NCBI GenBank assembly: GCA_946040935.1
Contig: CAMGCN010000005.1
Span: 1-14,079 of the forward strand
DNA length: 14,079 nucleotides
Direction: 5' to 3'
Source of the DNA: an uncultured Clostridia bacterium
GTDB lineage: Bacteria > Bacillota > Clostridia > Oscillospirales > CAG-272
Each line of letters starts with the position of its first letter. Positions within the stretch are counted from its first letter, which is position 1. The notes beneath the pieces are model-generated. The model was not told the origin of the DNA. It saw nothing but the letters and a program-made list of their open reading frames with translations, and searched no databases. The position numbers were made by a program, and so were the translations under genes. This document shows, in pieces, positions 1 through 7,267 of the stretch.

Positions 1-44
1 CACCTAAGCCTTCGTCGGCAGCGTCAGATGTGTATAAGAGACAG
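1..44 (+). other. Nextera P5-side adapter (synthetic)
   Basis: Not biological. Bases 12-25 (TCGTCGGCAGCGTC) and the 19-base mosaic end at 26-44 (AGATGTGTATAAGAGACAG) are the Illumina Nextera read-1 transposon adapter. Bases 4-11 (CTAAGCCT) match the i5 index I remember as S508, preceded by the CAC that ends the P5 oligo. Genomic sequence starts at 45. Any protein called from here would begin with the adapter-derived residues MYKRQ. Confidence 0.98.
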
Positions 45-245
45 ATATATAAGCGTGTGCTTCTCAAACTTTCAGGGGAAGCTTTAAGCGTAGGCGGAAC
101 GGGAGTTCTGAATTTTGAAATTGTAGATAAGATATGCAAAGCGATAAAGGAACTGTCGGACAGCGGCACTCAGGTTGCTCTTGTAGTCGGCGCAGGAAAT
201 ATATGGCGCGGACGTTCGAGCGGGACAATGGACAAAACTCGCGCT
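45..245 (+). CDS. pyrH: UMP kinase PyrH, internal fragment in inverted chimera
   Basis: Fragment of UMP kinase, the amino-acid-kinase-fold enzyme that phosphorylates UMP to UDP in pyrimidine nucleotide synthesis. From base 48 it reads YKRVLLKLSGEAL, the phosphate-binding start of PyrH, and later VVGAGNIWRGRSSGTMDKTRA, the glycine-rich nucleotide site. About 66 residues are present. The 5' end is cut by the adapter just after the start region and the 3' end is lost at the junction with tsf near 243, where the reading turns into antisense tsf. In Firmicutes pyrH follows tsf on the same strand; here it faces the opposite way and misses several hundred bases. I read this as an amplification or library chimera of neighbouring DNA and not a real gene arrangement. 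Confidence 0.9.
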
Positions 246-247
246 TG
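240..247. other. Chimeric junction between inverted pyrH and tsf
   Basis: PyrH-like translation on the plus strand holds up to about 245 (TRA), and EF-Ts-like translation on the minus strand holds down to about 244 (QDPKNANK), so the two share only 2-3 bases. The fold-back orientation, short microhomology and loss of the sequence between two adjacent genes are typical of inverted chimeras from multiple displacement amplification. The exact breakpoint cannot be fixed without the native sequence. Confidence 0.85.
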
Positions 248-930
248 TTTGCATTTTTAGGATCCTGCTTAATCTGTGCGATAAGAACAGCCTTTTCCTC
301 GTCGATTGCGCTTTGAGGAACATCTTCCTTTGTTGCGTATGCGGGACTCATAGCTGCTATCTGAAGCGCAACATTCTTTGCACATTCTGCGAACTTATCG
401 TCCGTTGCAACGCTGTCGTCAGCATTGAACTTAACGATAACGCCCGTTGCGCCGAGGCCGTGGATATAGGTGCTCATTACACCTTCGACAACCGTGAAAC
501 GGCGAATGGAGAGCTTCTCACCTATAACAAAAGTCTTATCATTGAGTTCGGCTTCAACTGTATTTGCCGTTCCGTCAAAAGGAAGAGCCATAAGAGCGTC
601 AACGTCAGCCGGTCTCTCCTTAAGGATAGTTCTGAGTATTCCCTTTACAAATTCCGAGAAAGACGCGTTTTTAGCAACGAAATCCGTCTCAGAGTTAACC
701 TCAACCATAGCCGCGGTTTTCTTGTCATCGGAAAGCATAATGTCAACAAGGCCTTCAGCCGCAACTCTTCCCTGTTTCTTTGCCGCTACGGCAAGACCTT
801 TTTCACGAAGAATCTTCTTTGCCGCCTCAAAGTCTCCCTCAGCCTCTACAAGCGCCTTCTTGCAGTCCATCATACCGCAGCCCGTAGCTTTTCTGAGTTC
901 GGCAACCTGACTTGCACTAATATTTGCCAT
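244..930 (-). CDS. tsf: Elongation factor Ts, truncated at C-terminus
   Basis: EF-Ts, the nucleotide exchange factor that releases GDP from EF-Tu in translation. The first ~45 residues form the N-terminal UBA-like domain (VAELRKATGCGMMDCKKAL), followed by the conserved SETDFVAKN segment around residues 80-88 that contacts EF-Tu. The start at 930 has an AGGAGG 8 bases upstream. About 229 residues are genuine; after KNANK the frame runs into the chimeric pyrH piece, so an estimated 60-80 C-terminal residues are missing. Continuing the frame to a stop at 64 gives a false tail. It lies 21 bp downstream of rpsB in the usual rpsB-tsf operon and should share its promoter. Confidence 0.96.
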
Positions 931-951
931 ACTTTATTCCTCCTAATCTGA

Positions 952-1722
952 TTATTCAGCCTCGGCTTCGGTTTCAACCTCAGCTTCAGCGGAATTTGCC
1001 TCGTCCTCTTCAGACGCTTCCTCTGCCTCGGGAGCGTCTTCGCCCTGCTTGCCCTCGAGGACAGCGTCAGCGAGAGAAGACGAGATGAGCTTAATTGCTC
1101 TGATTGCATCGTCGTTTCCGGGTATTACATAGTCTGCATCATCGGGGTCGCAGTTTGTATCAACTATTGCAACAACGGGGATGCCGAGCTTCTTTGACTC
1201 GAGAACGGCGTTTCTTTCTTTATGAGGATCAACGATAAATACACAGTCGGGAAGGCCGGGCATATCCTTGATACCGCCGTAGTTCTTTTCAAGCGCGTCC
1301 ATCTCTTTTAAGAGTGCCGCAACTTCTTTTTTAGGAAGAAGATCGAACGTTCCGTCCTCCTGCATCTTGTTGAGAGCGTTAAGACGTGCTATACTTCTCT
1401 TAATAGTTTTGAAGTTGGTAAGCATACCGCCCGGCCAACGCACATTGACGTAGTACATACCGCATCTCTGTGCCTCCTCCTTGATAGCGTCTGCCGCCTG
1501 CTTCTTTGTTCCGACGAAAAGCACATTGCCCTTTTCAGCGGCAACGTCGCGTACAAACGCATAAGCCTCGTCGAATTTCTTAACGGTTTTCTGAAGGTCG
1601 ATAATATATATACCGCCTCTTTCGGTGAAGATGTACTCAGCCATTTTAGGATTCCATCTTCTTGTGTGGTGTCCGAAATGAACACCTGCTTCAAGCAACT
1701 GCTTGATTGAAATAACAGACAT
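952..1722 (-). CDS. rpsB: 30S ribosomal protein S2
   Basis: Small-subunit ribosomal protein S2, 256 residues. It begins [31 protein letters not shown] and contains the hallmark [12 protein letters not shown] and [13 protein letters not shown] segments, then the [17 protein letters not shown] and [13 protein letters not shown] motifs of the family. The last ~35 residues are a Glu/Ala-rich acidic tail. The start at 1722 is chosen because AGGAGG lies 9 bases upstream and the S2 family begins there; an upstream in-frame extension to 1842 runs through the leader and promoter and is false. First gene of rpsB-tsf, with its own promoter at 1831-1859. Confidence 0.98.
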   Translation of the reverse strand: MSVISIKQLLEAGVHFGHHTRRWNPKMAEYIFTERGGIYIIDLQKTVKKFDEAYAFVRDVAAEKGNVLFVGTKKQAADAIKEEAQRCGMYYVNVRWPGGMLTNFKTIKRSIARLNALNKMQEDGTFDLLPKKEVAALLKEMDALEKNYGGIKDMPGLPDCVFIVDPHKERNAVLESKKLGIPVVAIVDTNCDPDDADYVIPGNDDAIRAIKLISSSLADAVLEGKQGEDAPEAEEASEEDEANSAEAEVETEAEAE

Positions 1723-1824
1723 TTTTATGTCCTCCTTCGGTTTGTTCCACCACGGCGCCACTTCCGCTTTACGGAACCGATAGTACACCGTGTGTGATAT
1801 ATTTTTCCGGGTTATTACCCAGAC
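1723..1824 (-). promoter_or_regulatory. Structured rpsB leader (candidate)
   Basis: About 100 untranslated bases lie between the expected transcription start and rpsB. Minus-strand reading shows three stems: CTGGGT/ACCCGG around AATA; TTCCG/CGGAA around TAAAG; and an enclosing CACGG/CCGTG. A second possibility pairs GGTTCC with the GGAAC(AAA)CC stretch just before AGGAGG, which would exclude the TTCCG hairpin. This layout would suit autoregulation by S2. I do not recognise a known leader family, so function is inferred only from structure and position. Confidence 0.4.
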
Positions 1825-1830
1825 TCGGCA

Positions 1831-1859
1831 ATTATACCACAAAAAAACAATAAAATCAA
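1831..1859 (-). promoter_or_regulatory. Sigma-A promoter of rpsB-tsf
   Basis: Minus strand: -35 TTGATT (1854-1859), 17-bp spacer, -10 TATAAT (1831-1836), preceded by TGG, giving an extended -10. The start of transcription should be near 1824. The promoter begins only about 11 bp after the T-tract of the upstream terminator. Confidence 0.85.
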
Positions 1860-1869
1860 GCCTTCACAG

Positions 1870-1905
1870 AAAAAAACCGCCGAATTATTTTTAATCCGAC
1901 GGTTT
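1870..1905 (-). terminator. Intrinsic terminator of spoIVA-ymxH
   Basis: On the minus strand an 11-bp stem, AACCGTCGGAT with ATTCGGCGGTT (G-U pairs included; arms 1894-1904 and 1875-1885), closes an 8-base AT-rich loop and is followed by seven T. It starts 4 bp after the ymxH stop codon. Confidence 0.88.
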
Positions 1906-1908
1906 ATC

Positions 1909-2187
1909 TTATTTTTCTTTTCGCACTTGCGGCATAGTCGGCTTTACAAGTATTGTATCGTCGCCGATTTTCTCAATATTGCACCAGGGGATATTTATCA
2001 TATCCGGTTTTTTGAAGCTGAAAAACTTATTACACCCCGGAACGATTATCGAAAGAATGCACCCGTTACATATATCAACCGTTAAATCGCATATGTACCC
2101 GAGACGCCTTCCGTCACAGACGCTGATAACTTCCTTTTCCTTCAGCTCGTCTATGGTACATCCCGGTATCTTTACAGAATTATGCAT
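1909..2187 (-). CDS. ymxH: YlmC/YmxH-family PRC-barrel sporulation protein
   Basis: Small protein of 92 residues with one PRC-barrel domain, the fold of YlmC/YmxH proteins found in spore formers. Family-like features are the early DELKEKEVISVCDGRRLGYI stretch (residues 13-32), the strand pattern DLTVDICNGCILSIIVPG, and the closing IPWCNIEKIGDDTILVKP (about 66-83). Molecular function of this family is not established. The ATG at 2187 lies inside the last codons of spoIVA, a 16-bp overlap; no strong ribosome binding site is visible, so translation is probably coupled to spoIVA. It is rich in cysteine for its size (five). A terminator follows at once. Confidence 0.82.
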   Translation of the reverse strand: MHNSVKIPGCTIDELKEKEVISVCDGRRLGYICDLTVDICNGCILSIIVPGCNKFFSFKKPDMINIPWCNIEKIGDDTILVKPTMPQVRKEK

Positions 2188-3650
2188 ATCAAACCGCCAC
2201 TGCCTTCATTAAATATCCGCTGCAGGGTTTCGGCAAGTTTCTTTCTCGACTCGGGCGACATATGCTCAAGCTTTCCGTGAAGTCCCTCGTTTACAAGGTC
2301 ATATAAGCTCTTTCCGAATATGTTTGAGTTCCATATCGCCTTGGGATCCTCGTCAAACTCATTCATGAGATAATTGACAAGCTCTTCCGACTGTTGTTCC
2401 GTACCGACCGCGGGATTTATCTCTGTCTCTATATCCGCTTTAATAAGGTGAATAGACGGTGCGCTGGCGCGGAGCTTCACTCCGTAGCTTCCCTGTCTCT
2501 TTACTATCTCGGGTTCGGCGAGCTTCAGGTCCTTTACGTCGGGCATTATTATGCCGTAGCCGCTCTCTTCCACCTCGTCAAGCGCCTTTGCCACCGAGTC
2601 AAAGCGACGCTTCTGACGCGACAGCTCTATGATAGAATACATGAGGTCTTCCTCGCCTTTTATCTCCGTTCCGGTATATGAGCTTACAATATCATAAAAC
2701 ACGTCGTTTTTGAGTTTTGCGCTCATAACGACTCTGCCGCTTCCTGCATCAAGCCGTTCTACCCCCGCGCTTTCTACGCTGTCGTTTTCGAGCAGTATAG
2801 AGCTTGCGCTCTTCGCGTCCTCAAGAGTATGCGCATTTGCGGCACATTTTTTTGCCGCGTTAAAGAGGCTGTTTTTCAGCTCGCTGTCATCGCCGAGACA
2901 GGAAAACCAGCGCGGAAAGGCAAACGCCATTTCCTTTATCGGAAATTCCTCAAGCATCATGCTCATAATAGAGTTGACATCTTCCTCGCTCATTGAAAGA
3001 CAGTTAATAAGAGCCACGGGTGCGTTATATTTGCTCTCAAGGGAAAGCGCGAGCTTCGCCGCCTCCTCAGACTGAGGCTCGGCGCTGTTAAGTACAATTA
3101 CAAAAGGCCTGCCGTACTTTTTTAAGTCGGCTATTATCTCTTCTTCCGGCTTTTCGTAATCCGCGCGTTCAAGTTCTCCGAAGCTCCCGTCCGACGTCAC
3201 GGCGACGGCGACTGTAGAATGCTCGCTTATTACTTTCATTGTGCCGAAGCGGGAAGCTTCCTCAAAGCTCATTGCGCTTTCGCTCCACGGCGTCATGACC
3301 ATACGCGGCTGTGCCTGTTCAAAATAACCGAGCGCGCTCTCTACAGGGTAACCGACGCAGTCGATAAGCTTAACCGAAAGCTGTATGCCGTCTCCGAGCG
3401 ACACCTTGACCGCTTCATCGGGTATGAACTTGGGTTCTGTCGTCATCACCGTTTTTCCCGAACCGCTCTGGGGCATACAGTCTATGGCGCGTTCCTTTTC
3501 AAACGAGTTTTCAATATTCGGAACGACGATATCCTCCATAAACTTCCTTATAAACGTACTCTTTCCTGTTCTTACTGCTCCGACAACTCCGATATATACG
3601 TCACCGTTTGTCCTTTTTGCTATATCCTTATAAACCGATGTTTCTATCAT
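2172..3650 (-). CDS. spoIVA: Stage IV sporulation protein A, coat-basement ATPase
   Basis: SpoIVA polymerises with ATP hydrolysis on the outer forespore membrane and forms the base of the spore coat; it is also needed for cortex formation. The protein has 492 residues, the same length I recall for B. subtilis SpoIVA. Visible motifs: Walker A GAVRTGKST at residues 24-32 (Lys30), the TT pair at 70-71 (sensor threonines), and the Walker B aspartate in VKLIDCVG (Asp97); these numbers agree with the B. subtilis residues. The C-terminus ends GGLICIIL. The start at 3650 has GGAGG 6 bases upstream, and an upstream in-frame start (3671) is rejected because it would lie before this site. Cotranscribed with ymxH from a sigma-E-type promoter at 3675-3703. 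Confidence 0.98.
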   Translation of the reverse strand: MIETSVYKDIAKRTNGDVYIGVVGAVRTGKSTFIRKFMEDIVVPNIENSFEKERAIDCMPQSGSGKTVMTTEPKFIPDEAVKVSLGDGIQLSVKLIDCVGYPVESALGYFEQAQPRMVMTPWSESAMSFEEASRFGTMKVISEHSTVAVAVTSDGSFGELERADYEKPEEEIIADLKKYGRPFVIVLNSAEPQSEEAAKLALSLESKYNAPVALINCLSMSEEDVNSIMSMMLEEFPIKEMAFAFPRWFSCLGDDSELKNSLFNAAKKCAANAHTLEDAKSASSILLENDSVESAGVERLDAGSGRVVMSAKLKNDVFYDIVSSYTGTEIKGEEDLMYSIIELSRQKRRFDSVAKALDEVEESGYGIIMPDVKDLKLAEPEIVKRQGSYGVKLRASAPSIHLIKADIETEINPAVGTEQQSEELVNYLMNEFDEDPKAIWNSNIFGKSLYDLVNEGLHGKLEHMSPESRKKLAETLQRIFNEGSGGLICIIL

Positions 3651-3674
3651 TGTGCACCTCCGTATTTTCACTTA

Positions 3675-3703
3675 ACAATATGAAGGGCAAAATGATAATA
3701 TGA
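3675..3703 (-). promoter_or_regulatory. Sigma-E-type promoter of spoIVA
   Basis: Minus strand: TCATATT (3697-3703) fits the sigma-E -35 consensus KMATATT exactly. It is followed after 14 bp by CATATTGT (3675-3682), which keeps the CATAnnnT frame of the -10. This leaves about 20 bases of leader before the ATG. spoIVA is a mother-cell sigma-E gene in B. subtilis, so the assignment fits. Confidence 0.72.
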
Positions 3704-3743
3704 ATAGGGGCTGTAAAAAAACGTGCAGAACGAAGGAAAATCA

Positions 3744-3776
3744 GTTTGCGGCGTCGGCAAATCCGACGCCGCAAAC
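3744..3776. repeat. Perfect 14-bp hairpin inside the MITE
   Basis: GTTTGCGGCGTCGG (3744-3757) and its exact complement (3763-3776) flank a CAAAT loop. It is GC-rich against an AT-rich surround. Downstream on the minus strand is only a short T run (TTTT), so it might slow or end transcription from the kinase operon, but it is not a textbook terminator. Confidence 0.9.
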
Positions 3777-3785
3777 CCTCACGAC

Positions 3786-3802
3786 GGCGTACCATGTACG
3801 CC
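3786..3802. repeat. Second MITE hairpin, 7-bp stem
   Basis: GGCGTAC, loop CAT, GTACGCC: a perfect small palindrome 9 bp from the large hairpin. Together they give the element strong secondary structure, as is common in MITEs. Confidence 0.85.
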
Positions 3803-3913
3803 GAGCGGTAATTTTCGTTTGCAGTTCAAGGAATATTCATCAAGCGACAAAGCAAGATTTCAGCCGAAAATATCCGCCGCAAATCAAGTATATCTTTCCT
3901 TGAGGGCTCTGCG

Positions 3914-5260
3914 TTATTTTTTTACAGCCCCATTACTTTTCTTAAGTTTTACGGTTATTGTGAATATACCCTCCTCGGTCTTTGTAGTGAGAACTCCGCC
4001 TGTCTTTGCAAGAATCCGGCGACAGCTCTTAAGTCCTATTTTTGTACTCGCTGTTTTCAGCGCCTCACGGTTTACATAGTTGGAAACAGAAACCGAAGCA
4101 AACTTTTCATCATCTGTAATAGAGATTCTTATGGGCTTTGCCTTATCGGCATACTTCTGTATGTTTGAAAAGATATTGTCAAACACACGGCAAAGCATAT
4201 CCGTATCTGTTTCTATGGCAAACTTATTATATGTTTCATCATAAAGATTATCAGTCTCGAAAATATATCCCTTATCTTCAAGGGCATACACATTCTCTGA
4301 TATCATTTGAGCAAGAAGCTGGAAGCCGTCCTCATACATCTCCACGCCCATACCTTCCCTCTGCTCGGGATTCTTAAACGCCGTAAAATATTCAAACAGC
4401 TTGTCTGACATTGACTTAATCTGATATGACTTATCGAGGCATTTCTTAATATATTCGTCTTTTTGTTCAGGCTTTGAATACTTTGACGATTCGATAATCT
4501 CAAGATATCCGATAAGTGCGGAAAGAGGCGTTCGCAAATCGTGCGACATTGCCGCTATAAGCTCTCTGTTTGCGGCGTAAGCCTCCTTTTCCGAATTCAG
4601 CTTATCAATGAAAGAAACACGCAAATCCTCAACGCTTTGTGCAAGCTCTGCTATCTCGTCGGTTCCTTTAACGGTAACGGCTTTTTCAAGCATACCGTTT
4701 TCTATCTCGGTAACCTCGGACGAAAGGGCGTTTATATAAGAAATCCTGCCGTGCATAAACCAATATATAAGAAATGCAAAAAACAAAAGCGCAACCACGG
4801 CTGATATCAATGTGAAAATCAAATCCAGTCTGTCGTATCTGCCCACGGCTACCCATACAGACGCAACATTATCTGTAAATCTGACCTCTGTCGAATTCCA
4901 ATAGTAATTATTTTCCGACTCGTCGTAGCTGATACTGTTTTCAGCGGGATCGTCCGAGTTGAAGACGCGCTCGCTGTCTACGAATACACGCAATATTTTG
5001 ATATCGTTTCTGTTTATCCATTTTGACAGGGAGCTCATGTCCTCGGTGGACATCTTGCTGCTCTCTACATAATCGGCAACCTGCTCGAGCTTTCCGTTCA
5101 GATAAACGGTCCTTGAGTACCAGGTTACTGTCTTCGCACCGCATAAATATAAAACAAAAAACAAACCGCAGGAAAGAATAAGCGCGCCGAACACGGATAG
5201 TATAAACTCCGTTCCCAGGCGTGATTTTATTCTACCTGCGCTGTGTTTTTCCTTACTCAA
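3914..5260 (-). CDS. Membrane sensor histidine kinase
   Basis: Two-component sensor, 448 residues. Two membrane segments (about 19-41 and 147-169) enclose a ~105-residue extracellular sensor region. A HAMP-like linker follows (about 170-225), then HisKA with the H-box AAMSHDLRTPLSALIGYLE (His240, the phosphorylated residue) and an HATPase_c domain with N-box FDNIFSNIQKYADK (Asn362, Asn366). The ATP lid is reduced: no DxGxG is seen where VSNYVNRE stands, and the G2 box is STKIGLKS. Translation begins at a TTG inside the regulator's last codons (overlap TTGAGTAA, 8 bp), with GGAAAGGG upstream. The last residues, GAVKK and stop, come from the end of the MITE, so the native C-terminus was probably different. 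Its partner is the regulator just upstream. The signal sensed is unknown. Confidence 0.93.
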   Translation of the reverse strand: MSKEKHSAGRIKSRLGTEFILSVFGALILSCGLFFVLYLCGAKTVTWYSRTVYLNGKLEQVADYVESSKMSTEDMSSLSKWINRNDIKILRVFVDSERVFNSDDPAENSISYDESENNYYWNSTEVRFTDNVASVWVAVGRYDRLDLIFTLISAVVALLFFAFLIYWFMHGRISYINALSSEVTEIENGMLEKAVTVKGTDEIAELAQSVEDLRVSFIDKLNSEKEAYAANRELIAAMSHDLRTPLSALIGYLEIIESSKYSKPEQKDEYIKKCLDKSYQIKSMSDKLFEYFTAFKNPEQREGMGVEMYEDGFQLLAQMISENVYALEDKGYIFETDNLYDETYNKFAIETDTDMLCRVFDNIFSNIQKYADKAKPIRISITDDEKFASVSVSNYVNREALKTASTKIGLKSCRRILAKTGGVLTTKTEEGIFTITVKLKKSNGAVKK

Positions 5261-5942
5261 TCCTATATCCCTTTCCCCATACTGTCTTTATATATTTAGG
5301 ATTTTGGGGATTATCCTCTATCTTTGTTCTGAGTTTTCTTATATGCACCATGACCGTATTATTCGACGCGTAATAATACGGCTCGTCCCATATACTCTCA
5401 TATATATTCTGTATTGTGAAAATCTTCTTTCTGTGCGTCGCCATTAAAAGAAGAATTTTGTATTCTATATCGGTTAAAGTAATTTCGGTATCGCCCTTAA
5501 AAACTTCATTATAGTTTTTGTTTATTACAAGGTCGGATATCGTAATGTGAGAATCGTCTTCCTTTGTTTTGCCGTTATACGTATAAAAACGGCGAAGCAA
5601 CGCTTTCACACGTGCAAGAAGCTCATTATAGGAAAAAGGCTTTGACAGGTAGTCGTCTCCTCCCGAGGAAAAACCCATCGCTTTATCCGAGTCAAGAGTC
5701 TTGGCGGTAAGAAAAAGAATCGGCACAAAAGATTTTTCCCGTATTTCGGAACAAACCTTATACCCCGATATACCCGGCATCATAACGTCGAGTATAACCA
5801 GGTCAAATGTGTCGTCAAATTTTTCGAGCGCCTCCGCTCCGCTTCCGACAGCAACGACATCATATCCCTCCCCGCCGAGGAATATGGATATTACCTCAAG
5901 CAGGTCGGGATTATCATCGACAACAAGTATTTTATTTTTCAT
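5253..5942 (-). CDS. OmpR/PhoB-family response regulator
   Basis: DNA-binding regulator of 229 residues. The N-terminal receiver (1-~118) has the acidic pair Asp9-Asp10, the phosphorylation site Asp52 (DLVILDVMMPG), Thr79 and Lys101 (YLSKPF). The C-terminal winged helix (about 130-229) has the recognition region NNTVMVHIRKLRTKIED and the closing TVWGKGYRIE wing typical of OmpR/PhoB proteins. Its start overlaps the glycosyltransferase end by 11 bp (site AAAGGGGCG upstream), and its end overlaps the kinase by 8 bp, so the three are translated as a unit. It is the natural candidate to bind the TTAAGAA repeats before its own operon and before galT. Confidence 0.96.
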   Translation of the reverse strand: MKNKILVVDDNPDLLEVISIFLGGEGYDVVAVGSGAEALEKFDDTFDLVILDVMMPGISGYKVCSEIREKSFVPILFLTAKTLDSDKAMGFSSGGDDYLSKPFSYNELLARVKALLRRFYTYNGKTKEDDSHITISDLVINKNYNEVFKGDTEITLTDIEYKILLLMATHRKKIFTIQNIYESIWDEPYYYASNNTVMVHIRKLRTKIEDNPQNPKYIKTVWGKGYRIE

Positions 5943-7215
5943 GTCCCGCCCCTTTATTTTGTAATATAAAATCGGTCATCGCAGGATTTGCAACAGGTGC
6001 ATGCATTATCGGCTTCCACTCTATCTTAAAGAACAGAGCATATATTGAAACAGGAATATAGGTAAACATAAACAGCGGGAAACTGAAAAGATACATTATC
6101 TTTTTATATCCCTTACAGCATATATAATCCCACTCGGTAATAAGGGTAATCAGGCCCATGAGGAAGAACATACCGTAAAAACCGAAGAGCGCCTGAAGAA
6201 GAAGCTGTCCGAGCTTGGCAAAAGCAGGGTCTCCTACTGCGCCCGCAAAAGCAAATGCAATTAAATCAACTATAAAAGTAACCACCGTAAAGAGAGTAAG
6301 CGGACCTATCGTTACGAGCATATCGTAGTTTGAAAAACGCTTTGACTTAAAAATCGACTTAAAGAGTTTTGCGCCGTATTTGAGAAAGACCTGATAAAAG
6401 CCTTTTGCCCATCTGCTCCTCTGTCTGAAAGACTGAGAAAGCTTTGTCGGCTGTTCGTCATAAATAACCGCTTTATCGGCGTAGCCTACAGTCTCTCCGT
6501 TTATAACATTTGATATAGTAAATTCAATGTCTTCGGTGAGAAGATAATATCTCCACCCTTTATTTTTTCTTATTATTTTATCGCTGATGAGAAAGCCCGT
6601 GCCTGAAATCGCGCAGCTGTTTCCTAATATCATACGCGAATTATTAAGGTATCTCGCCTCGCGCAAAAACCAAAGAGAGGACGCGGCGGAAATCCAGTTT
6701 GAGTCATAATTCTTTGAATTACGATAACTTGTAACTATACCGTATCCGCTGTCAAAAACAGCGTTCATTTCCTTAATATAGTTCCTATCAAGAATATTAT
6801 CCGCGTCAAATACTATAAATCCTTCATACTTTTCATATGCGTACTCGGTATATATCTTCTTGAGTATAAAATTGATTGCGTAGCCTTTGCCGACATGCGT
6901 GGTGTCGTTTCGCTCATATACGCGGGCTCCGCCCCTGCGTGCGACGTCCGCTGTCGAATCGGTACAGTTATCGGCAACGACATAAATATCGACAAGCTCC
7001 TCGGGATAATTCTGCGAATGGATGCTTTCTATAAGCTCACCTATAACATTTTCCTCGTTTCTGGCTGAAATGAGAACGGCAAACTTATGATTTTTCTTTG
7101 CAATATATCTCGCCGGCTTTTTTACAAGAGAAACAAAAACGTAAAAATACTGATAACAGAAAAACAGTGTGAACACCGCAAACATTATAAAATTAATCCA
7201 TATAATTAAATTCAT
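5932..7215 (-). CDS. Membrane GT2 glycosyltransferase
   Basis: Family-2 glycosyltransferase of the membrane, processive-like type, 427 residues, expected to use a nucleotide sugar to build or modify a surface polysaccharide or glycolipid. One N-terminal membrane segment (about 4-30) precedes the cytoplasmic catalytic domain. This has the start motif VLISARNEENVI (47-58), VVADNCTDST (Asp82), the metal-binding FDADN (Asp137/Asp139), the acceptor-base motif TED (227-229) and QRSRW (265-269), the product-binding QxxRW. Three C-terminal membrane segments follow (about 300-325, 338-360, 373-395), then the EWKPIMH tail. IcaA/PgaC- or chitin/hyaluronan-synthase-like enzymes share this layout; the sugar cannot be read from sequence. 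The ATG at 7215 is chosen because GAGGAG lies 7 bases upstream; a TTG at 7230 would overlap that site. First gene of the operon with the regulator and kinase. Confidence 0.92.
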   Translation of the reverse strand: MNLIIWINFIMFAVFTLFFCYQYFYVFVSLVKKPARYIAKKNHKFAVLISARNEENVIGELIESIHSQNYPEELVDIYVVADNCTDSTADVARRGGARVYERNDTTHVGKGYAINFILKKIYTEYAYEKYEGFIVFDADNILDRNYIKEMNAVFDSGYGIVTSYRNSKNYDSNWISAASSLWFLREARYLNNSRMILGNSCAISGTGFLISDKIIRKNKGWRYYLLTEDIEFTISNVINGETVGYADKAVIYDEQPTKLSQSFRQRSRWAKGFYQVFLKYGAKLFKSIFKSKRFSNYDMLVTIGPLTLFTVVTFIVDLIAFAFAGAVGDPAFAKLGQLLLQALFGFYGMFFLMGLITLITEWDYICCKGYKKIMYLFSFPLFMFTYIPVSIYALFFKIEWKPIMHAPVANPAMTDFILQNKGAGHEK

Positions 7216-7267
7216 TGCATATCTCCTCAATGTATTTATTCAAACGTGAATATCATACATTGATATA

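Larger units (their letters stand above)
3707..3931. mobile_element. MITE-like element, 225 bp
   Basis: The ends are inverted repeats. The left begins GGGGCTGTAAAAAAA and the right, read in reverse, begins with the same 15 bases; further inward both have GCAGA and AAGGAAA, so the repeats extend imperfectly to about 30 bp. Inside are two perfect hairpins (3744-3776 and 3786-3802) and no convincing gene. Terminal GGGGCTGT resembles ends of some IS4/IS5/IS1182-type elements, from memory. No clear target duplication is seen (AATA left, ATTA right at best). The right end encodes the last five codons and stop of the sensor kinase, and the left end lies 3 bp from the spoIVA -35 element. Confidence 0.75.

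Noticed and set aside
64-243. Apparent C-terminal extension of EF-Ts to a stop at 64
   Set aside because: After residue 229 it is antisense pyrH across the chimeric junction, not EF-Ts sequence.
313-951. 212-residue plus-strand ORF opposite tsf
   Set aside because: Antisense shadow of a clearly coding gene; no start signal or family features.
3744-3802. CRISPR-like repeat or riboswitch in the palindromic region before spoIVA
   Set aside because: Only two unrelated hairpins, no repeated unit with spacers, and matching terminal inverted repeats explain the region as a MITE.
3700-4079. Plus-strand ORFs of 67 and 118 residues through the MITE
   Set aside because: They run through the element's palindromes and into antisense of the kinase gene; no ribosome binding site or recognisable domain. 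They look like chance translation of a repeat.
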